This document shows positions 10,500 through 23,827 of a stretch of 64,000 nucleotides of DNA, in pieces. Positions within the stretch are counted from its first letter, which is position 1; every line of letters starts with the position of its first letter. A program made the position numbers and the translations under genes. The DNA is from Utricularia gibba. Lineage: Eukaryota; Streptophyta; Magnoliopsida; Lamiales; Lentibulariaceae. The notes beneath the pieces are model-generated. The model saw nothing but the letters and a program-made list of their open reading frames with translations, did no database searches and was not told the DNA's origin. The DNA lies in NCBI GenBank assembly GCA_002189035.1, contig NEEC01000004.1:2170001-2234000 (forward strand). The letters run 5' to 3'.

Positions 10500-11927
10500 T
10501 GAGGCCCTATGTTTAGTTTTTACATTAATGTTGTGTAATATGAAAACTTTTGAATTTTATTTTTAATTTTTAAAAATTAAAAAGTACAACTTCTTTTTAT
10601 TTTTAATTGTACTTAGAATGTTTTTGAATTTATACTAAATATAAGTTAAAAGTAACAATAAATTTTTCCAAAAATAATTTTTCATTATATTCTTAATTTT
10701 ATTTTTTGCTTCTATCAATTATTTCTACTTCTTTTTTTACTCTCTTTAAAAATAAAAATAGATTTAAATATTTTTAAAGTACTACTTAAAATTATGTTAT
10801 GTATGAATTCAGAAATTAATTGTTTTAGATAAAATAATCTATTTTTGTGATGGAGAAATAGAAATATGCTTAATATAAGAATCTATTTGTAGAAAAATAT
10901 TTAATAATTCATTTTATTATCAAAACAAATACACCTATATTGAGTATTGACTCTCAAGTTTGTGGGCCTAATCTTTGGGCCCGTCTCCGATTTGATGGGT
11001 GGCGCGGTGTTGGGCTGCTGGCGACTTCCTGGCTTCTTCCCTGGTGTGGTAAATGGAGATGGAAAGAGGGTGGCGTTGGTGCAGCAGGAGAGATTGAAGT
11101 GGGTGCAGGAGAAATTGAAGTGGAAGCGGTGGCGGTAGATGAGCAAATGAATGGCGTCGTTGGAAGAGGTAGAGCGCAGTGAATGAAGGGAATCTTGGTC
11201 TGCTGCTGCAATTCAATGCATCCACAACATTTGCAGAGATTCCCTTTGTTCAGTCTACTCTCTCCACTCCTCCACATTTATTGCCTGCCCCTCATTTACT
11301 CCTCCCAACCAAACTCCGCTCTCATCACTCTCCCAATCTTCCTACCCTTTCATGTTTTTCCTCGATATCTCCTACTCCCCTCTCCTCTCCTCTCCTCCTG
11401 CCCGCCCTGTGTGTGCGCTGTGGCCTCCTCGTAACGGTATTTTGAAAAGGATCTGATCAAGCCTATGAGTGGCCTGCAAAGGGTTGATTCATATTGTTAA
11501 TCATTGATGAACATCTACATTCTTCCTCCTTAATATATACAAGTATTTTGAAGTTTTGGGAAAGACAGAACAATACTGTTCACATGTGTTTAGATATCCT
11601 GCACCCAGCGGCATGCTTCATAGTTGATAAATACAGGAGAGGATTCGTTTGTTAGGTTTAGAATGCCGGGTGTTGTTTTTTAGCTGCCGGTCCGGTCCAG
11701 TGGAGTGGGACGCTGTCTTTTTCAACCATGTGACCACGCTACGACCACACCAATATGCATGATTTTATTATGTTCCTCTGCGCTGATACCCCACCCACCC
11801 TCATCCCTGGTTGTTTGTTGCTCTTTGTGATTCATGTTCTACTACATCTTAAACGCATCGACATTCCTTTTGTTGAACGCCTAGCACGACGAGAAAGCTA
11901 TGCACCTCTCTCTCGCCACCTCCAACC
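10500..11927. other. Intergenic, AT-rich then GC-richer; no gene recognised
   Basis: 10500-10930 is AT-rich with nothing visible. 10930-11450 is GC-richer, with TGGGCC-type and CT-rich sequence that looks like a promoter or untranslated leader. Its overlapping short frames on both strands show no known domain. 11450-11927 shows nothing I can name. Confidence 0.4.
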
Positions 11928-12264
11928 ATGGAGGAATCAAACTGCTCCAAGGTCAAGCCAGAGCCTCCTTGCTGCTAAATGGACAGGGAAACTGTTTGTT
12001 ATATGCATTAGATTTGTGGCTTTACTTTATGATATGGCTGTTTGTTATAAGAGCTGTGTTTTCCAGAATCTCAACCATAGCAGTCAAATCATGACACTTC
12101 GTGCAACTTATTACACACTTCCAAACAAAAGGGTATGTATGATGAACTGTTCTGCGTTGCATTCCACCCAGAATGAGAAACAAGGTATGTAATGTAGGCT
12201 CTGAACTCGTGGCTTCTGCAATCTTGCACAGCGCAGGTTAGCCAGCTCCCTGTGAAACCTGAGA

Positions 12265-12545
12265 CTACTTCCACTGATAAATAAAGAAGACATAGATATA
12301 GATGGATAGATGGGTACCTCGCTTGGAAGCAGCTCGGCAGGATGAACGGTTACTCACAGTTGAGAAAAGAAGACCATTAGGATATTGGCACGGCTCAATC
12401 AAAACTAGGGAGTGGAAGAACACCGACCACGTCTGAGCGAGTCGGGCCAACATCACAATGGCCGCTTCCGCAATGGAGAGAGGTCTGCAGCAGGGACTGG
12501 AAGACGAACAAGCGAAGAGCAAACTCGGGAGGCTTAAATAGGCAA
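12265..12545 (-). ncRNA. Possible spliced minus-strand transcript of unknown nature
   Basis: A TATA-like CTATTTAAG lies at 12533-12541 (minus). About 180 bp downstream is a strong donor ACT^GTGAGT (donor at 12356-12357). An acceptor TTTATCAG^TGG at 12274 would give an 84-nt intron, the typical size in this window. Frames across the exons are short and show no known domain. It could be a non-coding transcript or the 5' part of an unrecognised small gene. Confidence 0.25.
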
Positions 12546-12619
12546 AACCAAAAGCAAAGCCATTAATGAGAAGAGATGGCCGAGCCAACCCATTTGTATA
12601 AATAAAGTTCTCTCTCACT

Positions 12620-13253
12620 CCACCATAGCTTAGACTTAGAGTACCTTTACTAGACTAACATTTAATTCCATGCATGAAAATGATCAGCTCTGAAAGGTAA
12701 AACGTGATGCACCTCACACCGCATTAAAAGGAGGAGATTCGAGATTGAAGATGTGGTGGAGTCAATAAAGTGATGAGCATGTTATCCAAATAACTTCTTA
12801 ATAAATTTTCTACTATAATACGTTGATTCCATTTATTTCCAGCATTTTAATTTAACACAAACAAACACTACTACATGATTACTGTACTGGAATGCTTTTA
12901 AAACGATGAAGAAATAAATGTTGCAGAACAGTACATAGGCTCAGTTGTCGCGGACCAACCCCTTAAGTATACCTTTGCCATGTACAACCGTCATAAGACG
13001 ATGCCTCTAGGAGAACATATCTACATTAGTAAGGGAAAACTGAAGAGTAATGGCATCTTACTACCAGATACACGATGGCACTTTCACTGTTTCTCAATAA
13101 CAATAAACAAATCCACTCGGCCCTCCACTAGAAGAAGATGGCAGGGGAATAAGTTTTCTTGTTCAATGCCAATCAAATGAGCTTCACCTATGTATTGACT
13201 CATTTCGAAAACATGGCTTTACTCTGTATTGTAGAATAAGAGACAGATGGCTT
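12620..13253. other. Intergenic and 3' flank of PLD delta; nothing recognised
   Basis: AT-rich DNA with no coding frame that resembles a known protein. The part next to 13254 is probably the 3' untranslated region of the PLD gene on the minus strand. Confidence 0.4.
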
Positions 13254-16200
13254 CTATGTTGTCAAGGCATCAGGGATATTCGATGGCGCACCGAGTACTT
13301 TACCTCCAACATCAGGAAAGCTTTCGTATCCAGGCAGAGAACTTACCTTTCCATCTGCATCCACCTTTACTGGATACTTGAGGATATGCCCATGCAGAGG
13401 ACTGAAACTCTCTGCTGAGAATTTTCTCCAGTTCTCTTCACTTAGGCTATTCACATATTTCACACATTCTGAGTTTTCGGGGTCCTTAAAGCAATCCTGA
13501 ATATTTCCCAAATGCTCAGCCCACAGAGACATCCTGTAACCATATATCTGCAAAACAAGTATAAGAGCTCATGAAATGGATAAGAGATTGCAAATGTATT
13601 CGCTTCTGTGTTGTTTTTTAAAAGTACCTGGCCCCGCGGGTGTTTCTTCATCCGGTCCCAAGTGTAATGGGGCTGATAGGCACCCATTGCGATCTCGGTA
13701 TCTCTAGAGCCAGCCAGCGATCGTTGGTTGATATTAGCAGAACCCATTAACACGTACTCATCATCTACAATCATACCCTTTGCATGCACATAAATCATGA
13801 ATCTTCCGGTTCTCTGAGAAGCTGAATCCTGAAAAATAGGAAAGAAACAAAATGTAAGCATCATTTACTGTTGGTTATACGGTAGAACTGTGGTGATGGA
13901 GATAAATTACCTTGGTGCCACTTAATAAATTCTGGTTATCCGTCGTAGGGGCGCTTTCTTTCACATCCTCTCTGTTTCCAAGGCAGTAGAAATTCAAATA
14001 GTCTGTAGGGCGTGCGTTCTTAAGCCCAGCTGATTTGAGTTCTCGAGCAACGACGTCATACATCATCTGCATTGTTTGTATCTGCAGGAGAAATCTTTGG
14101 AATTGAAGAAGCATTCGAGTGAAACGCATTCATTGATTGAGCTCCATGTTTCCTGTGTTATTAGTATCTACCTGCCAATAAAGGATTTCTTGAACAGAAG
14201 CAGAGCTTGGACTACCTTCCGGCCACATGGGTATAACAATATAAACAGCAAATCTTTCCTCGGCCCTTATTTTACTAGCCACTTTCAGCGCCAATTCCAT
14301 GGGAATTGTATTATCAGCACCTGCCAGAAACAATGGCAGGTTATTACAAGAAAACATATCTGCGCGGTTTGAGAAGAATCAAATTCAACTCCATGCCTGC
14401 ATTCTTGTAAGATGGCCAGGCATAAGATGAACCAAGGAAATACTGATTCTCAATGTATATGAAGTGTTGAGCCGATCTGATTGCCTGGATATACGCTGTT
14501 TGAATGCTCTTATCAATGACCAGTTTCTTTGCAAAAATTAAATTCTGCAGCAATTCAATGCTTCAAGAGTGAGAGAACTTCCAAGGATAGAGTATGAGAA
14601 CATGATAAAGGCATCTTGAAATACTTGCTGCTCTGCAGCCTGTGCAGTTTTGGGGAATCCCTTCAACGATCCTGAATCTATGGACCGGAAGATCTGGAGT
14701 TAAAAATGGACAACCAACAAATATCAAACAAAAGTTCCTTTTTCTCCTTAACAGTAATAAGGGGACCATTATCACTCGAAAAATACAAGTTGCTAACCTG
14801 AGCATGCCAATTTTCTGTATCACCTTCTCCAGAAACCCAAAGGGAAGGATGGTCATTTGGGACAGATGGACTGGGGCTGCTTATCCATGATATTCGCTCT
14901 ACTTTGAGTAGATTATCATCGTGCCAATGTGATATTTTCTTGAATGACCTGCCCATCTTGGACCATTTTGCGGCTTTCCTCCATCTCTGCTCGAAGTTTG
15001 TCAGCACATCATAAGCAGCTGGGCCTTCTATCTTGCAGTGTAGATCATGCCATGGTTGCCTAGGTCCCTTGGTTCCTGGCTGTAGATGCATACACATAAA
15101 GCGAGAGATGACAGCGAATATAGAAGACATCAAGCTACCGATAAATTTCCACTTACAGAGAATGTTGGGTTATGATAATCATCCTCAAAGATTGTGTCCA
15201 AATCACAAAACAGTCGATGCTCAGGGGTATCATAACGACCGTCACAGAGATCTAAACCACCGAGGAATGCAGTGATCTTTCTATTGTTTCCTTGTCCTTG
15301 AGTGTCCACGATCACGCATTTCTGATGATGAGTATATATAGTTCCTACAACCTTGATTCAATAGCACAATATCCAATTAAGCTCGCTCCAAGCGTCCTTA
15401 AAGTTGAAAAAGTGAAACCGTGCCTGCTGCTTGAAAACGCTGAGTTTGCTGCTTCCATAACGAGGGGCCAGCACGCAAGTCACAGATGAATGCTTGAAGA
15501 ACTTCTTCGTTTCCTCGTCGTGAGTTTGCATCACCCCAGTCTGCTCCAAAAAAGATTCATAATCAACAGAGGAATTTTGTTTCCAGACCCAATTTCAATT
15601 GTTCTCTCGCCAAAAAAGTATACGAACCGTATTGAATCTGCTATGTGAAGTTTTGTCATCCCAAACCAACAGAAGCACTCTCACACCTTCTTGAGATTTG
15701 TACTTCAGCAAATCGCCGAGATTCAGATCGCCGCCGTTTGGGAGTGGCCGCGTTGGCTCCCTGACCAATCTAACTTTGTGGTAAATTGACCACCCTACGA
15801 TGTACACCAAGTGATGCGCTTCCAGTATGGCGTGGCAAATATCTTCCCAACACTTGTCGTGTCGGAAATTTCCACCATCGTCAAGGGGAATCTCCGGCAG
15901 CATTTCGTCAGGCACATGCGCATCTTGATAAAGTGTTATTTGGCCGCCGTGACGGAGAGGGAAATAGCTTTCTTTGAGGGAGTAATCCTCCGGAATGCCT
16001 TTTAGGAACAGGGGATTCTGGGTACAAGGTGTAAATTCGATTCGCAATCTGAGGGCGGAGTTGGGCTTGTGAGGCTTACCCCAGGCTCCGATGACGGGGA
16101 TCCACTCGTCAATCAACTCACCGGACGCGAGTCTCTTAGCCGGCACGGAGGCGACGCCGATAACATCCGCCCCGAAGACATCATTGTCCTTCACCTCGAA

Positions 16201-16612
16201 ATCAACCTTCAAATCAAATTCAGAGAAATATCAATGCAGGCAGAAAGATGAAATCCTCATGAATCGATTGATTTTACGTTACCTGCGAAACAGGGTGAGC
16301 AGTGGGGATTTTGAAGTTTTCGTTCCAAACCGGATTCTGCGAATTCGGTATGATTCTGGTACGGGCGACCCTTGCTCCGGCGAGGCAAACGGTGACGTAC
16401 GGATCACTGGTGATGATCTTTCTGTGGTTTTTTCGATTCACGCGATGCTGACCGGTGGTGCACGGCTGCCGACACATGTCGAAAGCGGAGAGGAATCGGC
16501 GGACGTGCTCCGTGATGAGATCCATGTTGGGCAAGCATCGAGCCTCTATGATCTGCACCATCAGATCTCCGTGGAGATACACAACATCGTTTTCCGGCGA
16601 CTGTGCCGCCAT
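13254..16612 (-). CDS. PLDDELTA: Phospholipase D delta
   Basis: Eleven exons (minus), if my splice calls are right: 16612-16283, 16206-15628, 15540-15424, 15351-15157, 15079-14798, 14693-14625, 14544-14397, 14320-14172, 14081-13911, 13828-13628 and 13547-13254. Together they encode 844 aa, close to the usual ~860. An N-terminal C2 domain ([19 protein letters not shown]) supports calcium-dependent membrane binding. The catalytic HxKxxxxD motifs are HQKCVIVD (His351-Asp358) and HAKGMIVD (His695-Asp702), both intact. The best match over the full length is plant PLD delta ([39 protein letters not shown]). The enzyme hydrolyses membrane phospholipids to phosphatidic acid at the plasma membrane and acts in stress signalling. 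Introns 3 and 7 appear to begin with GC. Confidence 0.95.
14321..14396 (-). other. GC-AG intron 7 of PLD delta
   Basis: The exon ends AATGCAG and the intron begins GCATGG; the acceptor is CTGGCAG. Joining at GC gives the conserved [14 protein letters not shown]. No GT within reach keeps the frame. Confidence 0.8.
15352..15423 (-). other. GC-AG intron 3 of PLD delta
   Basis: The exon ends in AAGCAGCAG and the intron begins GCACGG, so the donor is GC, not GT. The acceptor CAAG precedes GTTGTAGGAAC. The nearest GT would give a stop codon, whereas the GC site restores the family sequence FKQQ-VVGT..THHQKC. Confidence 0.8.
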
Positions 16613-19470
16613 GACTTTTTCGAAAATGCGTCGTGGCGGAGAACGGTGGTTATTCAGCGTCTCCGCCGGCGGGGCGATGATGGATGGCGGTTTGCCTTTC
16701 CGCCAACTTTTTTTAGAACATAAACGGGCCTACAACGCTGTTTGCGCTTTTGTCGGTTATATGCCTCGCCCTCCCCCATCGCATACTATTCTTAGGATCA
16801 TATTCTTTTTCTTATCTTCTGATGACTAAGAGAATAGAATCATCAAATAAAAGCAATATGTTAATTAAAACAAAAGTATTTAATGCATTAAATATACAGC
16901 ATTTTGGTTATGGAGGGCATTCCGCCACTGAATGCCACGTGTACATTAAATCGATTTGAGATTTGGAAACCTTTATACGGGAAGGTTCCACTCTGATTCC
17001 ATGAATATTTTCTTTTAATATATATATTTTGAAATTATTAAATTGAATTATTTACGTAAACCAAAATTATCCTAGAATTCTGTAGCAGCAATTGTGCTGT
17101 AGAGGTACAAAGTAGCAAAGGAAAACATTCAAGACCAAGGAGAAATCATGAGAGGCATAGCCATAAACATAATCTTTGCTCATTCAACGGGTTTTAAAAA
17201 TTTAAAAAATGTTACCAAAGAAGTAAGATAAACAAATGATTTTCCATGTAATATTTTTATCTTGGATCGTCATCCTATTATGCTAAGCATTCTAAATTAA
17301 CACCACAACACCAAAGCAAATGTGATTACATATGCTTACTGATTATATAATTTAACATAACAATATAAAATAATTGTATTATATCGATTAAAAGACCATA
17401 CTTTCATATATAATAAAAAATATAAAGTTAAGAAATTCAGTTAGTTCATTTAGGTAAGTCTTCTCAATTTTTTTTAAATCTACCCTCTTAAAATCAATAT
17501 CTTCTTGGAGGGACTGCTTAGTGCTTGCCTTTTTTTTTTAATTCGTTCTTTATCCTTTGGGTTTTTTAATCACATGTGGAGTTACATATGTCCAATTCAT
17601 AGTTCACTGCATAAATGTATGATAAATTTGATTACAACTTATCAATATTTAATTAATGAATAAAACCATTATCTTTGGAATTTTTGTGATAGATGTATTC
17701 TCTGTCTTTGATACAATGATTTTTACTTTACATACACTTCCTCATGCTACATTGTTATATATATATATATTCATTTATTTGATTAAGTTACTTCAAATCA
17801 TGTGACCAACTATAATTCCCATGATATCATAAATAAAACATAAAAAATTCGTCAAAAGACTTAGAACATCTTTATTGATTTCCGGAAATGATGATATGGC
17901 TTCTTTTATTGAGTTTACATGAGGAAACGAAATTTTCTGAAAGTGATTTCTGCAGTATAGAGTTTACTCAAATTAATTATTTTTCATAAAAATAAAAGTG
18001 ATTTTCAGAAAACCATATTAACATTTGTGGAAAGCCATGTCAGTATTTCTGAAAATCACTAAAAATGATCGTAATCTAGATTATTTTTTTTACTGTATTT
18101 AAAGAGGATATAGAACTAATTTTGCTCTATCTATATTCTATTGTATCACCTTATAATTATATGAAATCTTAAATAATAAACTTTGGATGTAAATGATGTA
18201 AAAGAATTCCTGAGTCATTTGTTTTTAAGTAAACATTAAAATTATTTTGCTAATTTAAAAATAACACATATTTAACTTGAAAGTAAGGCTGTCTCTATAT
18301 TTAATGAATATTATTGCATTGCCAAGCCCTATAATAGATATTTCTACTATCTTATTATCCATTCTTACATCGTCAAAAAATATAATAATTTTTTTGTAGT
18401 CCTGTTCTTATCAAATATTGCAAGCAAATTGTTGCAATAAAGCCATGACTTGTATCTTATATGATTATACATATTCGTATTATATTCAACATATAATGAA
18501 AACAATTGTAAATAAAATTAGTAACAAACTTTATTAATGTATAAGAAAATTGAGAATCTATTAAAATTTTATCAAAAACTCATCGCTATCATTTAACATT
18601 TTCATGGTGTCAAACTGGTTGCTAACTTTGAAATGAAATCTATCAATATATGTTAGTCTTTTTTTAACTATAGACATTTTAATTAATATGTAGATAAACT
18701 CATATATTTGACTATGGACTTAAATTTTTAAAAAAACATTTACTGCTACTTGATGATAGCTTGGTTTTTTTCTAACCTCCACTCAAATTGGCATATTGGT
18801 TCTAATGCTTGTATGAGAAATTTCTCCTTATTTGGTTTTTAGTGACACTTATTCTTTTCCTTAACATTCACGATTTATCGAAAAACTTTATAAAAAATAG
18901 TTACTACTAAATTAAAAATAATGTAAAAAAAAAACCTAGAAAAATAAATTTCTCCATTAGTAAAATTCATAATCATACAAGCATTCATGTATTATGATTC
19001 CATCACTAGAATATATTTTGGAGTAGATTTTATTTAAAAGGTATTCAAAAATATCAATTATATCATAACGTATAAAAACATCACGATGTACATTTCATTA
19101 TATTTTAGAATTGAGATTGGATGCCTAGTTAAAAAAAAAATTTAATAAGATCTTAACATAGAAAATACTTTAAAAATGGAAATGGAAATTTAAAACTCTT
19201 ACTTCCCATCAATTCGGTAAAAATTAAGGCTAAAAATGTTAATTTAGTCAATAACAATAGATTATTAAAAATTTTAATTTATTTTTTAATAATTATAAAT
19301 CTAATCTTTATCATCCATCAATCAAATATAATATTTTAATAAATCAAATTCATTCACCAAACACAGCGTTTATTTAAACATTTTGGCTTATCATCTTTAA
19401 TAAATATTTTAATAAAATGTCAACCAGCCCACTGGTCCTACTTTCTGGCCCGATTTCGCAATTCCTATTG
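16613..19470. other. AT-rich intergenic region between divergent PLD delta and PTGES2-like genes
   Basis: No gene is recognised. 16613-16980 is the PLD promoter side. A (TA)n run lies near 17755-17770. A possible MITE-like inverted repeat occupies about 17860-18130. The rest is plain AT-rich sequence. Confidence 0.5.
17860..18130. repeat. Possible small inverted-repeat (MITE-like) element
   Basis: GATTTCCGGAAATGATGATATGGC near 17878-17901 is imperfectly repeated in inverted orientation by GCCATGTCAGTATTTCTGAAAATC near 18033-18057. A further direct copy, GTGATTTTCAGAAAACCAT, lies near 17999-18017. The edges are unclear and no target duplication was found. Confidence 0.3.
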
Positions 19471-19477
19471 GGTCCCT

Positions 19478-19486
19478 AAACCCTAA
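19478..19486 (+). promoter_or_regulatory. Telo-box (AAACCCTAA)
   Basis: A perfect AAACCCTAA lies just upstream of the leader of the PTGES2-like gene. The motif is frequent near start sites of plant housekeeping genes. Its function here is inferred. Confidence 0.4.
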
Positions 19487-19489
19487 CTA

Positions 19490-19670
19490 AACCTTGCATC
19501 TGCAAGATTTTCTCCGCGCAAGGGCTCTCCAGGTATACAGCGTATCTCACAGAAAGCTCCATCGGATTCCACAGGCAAGCCGTTCGTTTTTCTCACCTAC
19601 AGTACGGACAATCAGGAAATCTAGTTTAATTTTGCCTCTGAAGACGAAAAATTAGGGTGCAATGATGTGT
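19490..19670 (+). pseudogene. Decayed copy of LYRM2 first exon and intron start, in the PTGES2-like leader
   Basis: This stretch aligns with 22240-22420 (the LYRM2-like gene's exon 1 and intron start). Shared runs include CTGCAAGATTTTCTCCGCGC (against GCAGGATTTCCTCCTCCGCGC), the TATCTCACAGAAAGC / TGTCTCACGGAGAGC region and ACAGTAC. Similarity continues into the intron (TTTAATTTTGCCT / TTAATTTTACCT). A deletion of about 8 bp falls in the LYR motif, so it cannot encode LYRM2. It now forms the 5' leader of the next gene. Confidence 0.75.
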
Positions 19671-19856
19671 TTGTTTTCTCAATGAATTAGTGATCTTCCG
19701 TCTGGAATTATTGATGTTTACTAGAGGTTGAATAGAGAAGAAGAGTAGGTGACTATGATTTTTCTTCAGCACAATAAGTTTATTACCGTGTACCCTACCA
19801 AGGCTTGCTTGGGAAAATTATTGAATTTGTGGTTCTTTTGTCTGCGTGGTTCAGAA

Positions 19857-21909
<2,053 letters not shown>

Positions 21910-22168
21910 TTCAAGATACTTTGGCTGACCGGAATAAGTGCCCTTCCCACCTGCCCCACCGGAAGTGGACATCGACCTGTTACAATGAAATGGAGGAGCT
22001 CGTATTCTTTGTTATATTATTCGACAACGTTTCGATTTTTAATCATATTTACATGTGTACTGTTTTCACCTTGCATTGAATTGGATAAGATGAACGTACA
22101 AGCACTCTGCACAGGTGGTCTGAATAGTTCAAGATTATGGGACATGCTTCAGCGTCGGTCTAATTCGT

Positions 22169-22183
22169 TGGCCCAGGCCCAAT
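22169..22183 (+). promoter_or_regulatory. GGCCCA-type motif pair upstream of LYRM2-like gene
   Basis: TTGGCCCAGGCCCAA lies 54-68 bp before the start codon. It is a site II-like motif (TGGGCY on the minus strand), frequent in promoters of plant mitochondrial protein genes. Function inferred. Confidence 0.45.
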
Positions 22184-22236
22184 TTGGTAGTTTCTAATGT
22201 AAAACGGGCCTCAGTCCGACTCTAGAAAGAAGATGA

Positions 22237-22585
22237 ATGGCCTTGCAATTGCAGGATTTCCTCCTCCGCGCTAGGGTTCTGAAGCTTTACAGACAAGCCT
22301 TGCGTGTCTCACGGAGAGCGCCATCCGATTCCAGAGGTCAGCCGCGCACTTACAGTACATTTAAGTAGGGAAATGCAGTGTTAATTTTACCTGTCGAGAA
22401 GAAAAGGTGAAGTCCAGGGGCGATCCGGATTTTTGTGTGTTTCAGATGAGATTAAGCGGATTGTGAGGGAAGAGATGGAGAGCAACAGAAGCTGCAGAGA
22501 TCGGCAAAGGATTCGGTTTCTGATCAGCGAGGGGCTGGAGAGGCTGAGGCGCTTGGATGAGACTCTTGATATGCAAGGAAACTGA
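22237..22585 (+). CDS. LYR motif-containing protein 2-like (LYRM2)
   Basis: Two exons, 22237-22336 and 22446-22585, encode 79 aa; both are too short to show up as ordinary open frames. Exon 1 reads MALQLQDFLLRARVLKLYRQ, with the LYR tripeptide, followed by ALRVSRRAPSDSR. Exon 2 reads DEIKRIVREEMESNR, then the RFLISEGLERLRRLDETL helix. This follows animal LYRM2 closely (QFLVRQQVLKLYRR..., WAREEFRRNK, ITQGNMQLKELEKTL). LYR proteins bind mitochondrial acyl carrier protein and assist complex or Fe-S assembly. The donor AGAG^GTCAGC and acceptor TTTCAG^ATG are canonical. An out-of-frame ATG lies 4 bp upstream of the chosen start. Confidence 0.85.
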
Positions 22586-22789
22586 AACACATTTTTCGGT
22601 AAACGATTTATTCAAACAATCCGTAGTTTATTTTCGGAAGGGAACGTCTAGCTCATGTATTTTTTTTAAAATTTTTGTAGAGGTCGTAACTGGAATTTAG
22701 AATTAGAACATGAAATTATAACGAAATACAACGAAGGAACTCAGTCCATAGAATAAAATTTTGGCTGTGGGTAACTTCCGAGAGTCAAT

Positions 22790-23790
22790 CCATCAATTCT
22801 TCACATACCCCGCCAGCTTGAACCGATCAACGGCGCCATCCTGAACCTGAACCACGACGTTTTCCCCAAATTCCGCGCCTAAGAAATCCATCACAAAATC
22901 CTCATCTGGCGTCGAGGAGTAAAAGCAAACCACGACATTTTCCCCCAAATCCAGACGTCGGTCAATGATAAACCGCACCAGCGCCTCCACCAGATTTCGG
23001 CTCCGGCATGCACAGAGATTTGGATGAGTCCCGGGAGCGGATCGCCGGAGCTCGAGAAAGCAGGAAACCTGCTATCAGTGGTGAATGTGTCTCAGCTCCG
23101 TCTTTGATTCTCCAGTACAGGGCAGTTGCCTCCAGTGGTTGAATTTATTTTCTGGTCCGAACCCCCGCCCTGATTACGCATTTCTACATGGGAATTCCCC
23201 GCACTCGACGGGGCGTAGCACTGTTTCCCTTGTCAATCCGTCCTTGAAGGTGTCAATTACACGTTTGTTGTCCTTTATAACGGCGCCGTGGCACAAGGCC
23301 AGCGCTTGAAACATCGCCACAGCTTTCACCACCGCCACCCAGTCCTCCGGAAGCCAGAAAAGACCGGAAAACTCCTCAGTTGATTCCCCTGGAGAATTTT
23401 AATATTTGTGGCAAGTTCAATGACTTGGAGCAGTGATTCGCTCTGGGATGGGCGACTGGTTTTGAAATAGACACTGAACCCCGCTTCAGCCTGGGCTTCT
23501 TCCCAGGGGCGAGAAGATTCTAAAACCACTTTGGGATAGAGTTGCTACCTGTAATTGAGGCAGGCGGTCCGCGAAGAACCCGGAGTGGTGGAGGAAACGG
23601 AATTGCTGGAGAAGAAGGGTGTAGAGCCGTCTTTTTGCGGTGCGCTACGCGGAGGCGCTGCCGGCTGCCCACAACCCCGGCATCACAAGCGTCGGGTTTG
23701 TGCGATGGAGTGGGACTTGCTGGATGATTTATGTCATCCATTTCTAAAATCCACCCCATGTCAATCATCCTTTCCATGTGCGAAAACACA
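22790..23790 (-). pseudogene. Unidentified coding-like region, probably broken
   Basis: GC-richer than its surroundings. On the minus strand it carries several protein-like frames in succession: about 23529-23380 (KVVLESSRPWEEAQAEAG), 23345-23180 (EDWVAVVKAVAMFQALALCH, then KRVIDTFKDGLTRETVLRP) and 22990-22793 (EALVRFIIDRRLDLGENVVV, ending RFKLAGYVKN). Moving between them needs frame changes with no convincing splice sites at the joins. Codon composition looks real, but I do not recognise the family. It could be a decayed gene or one with sequence errors. Confidence 0.35.
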
Positions 23791-23827
23791 CATTATGAAT
23801 CCTTTTATTGGATAATTAATCGCTTGC

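Noticed and set aside
10954-11445. Overlapping frames of 80-107 codons on both strands
   Set aside because: GC- and CT-rich DNA opens several frames at once; none has a known domain, a splice context or family-like sequence.
11755-12192. 145-codon plus-strand frame
   Set aside because: Composition is not protein-like and no family is recognised; probably chance.
12318-12343. CTCGCTTGG..GCAG.TCGG resembling miR168
   Set aside because: It needs an insertion and several mismatches against the mature miRNA, and no star sequence or hairpin partner was seen.
22793-22990. A complete 65-aa gene on the minus strand
   Set aside because: The frame looks like the end of a longer protein, with coding-like sequence continuing upstream in other frames; annotated as part of a broken region instead.
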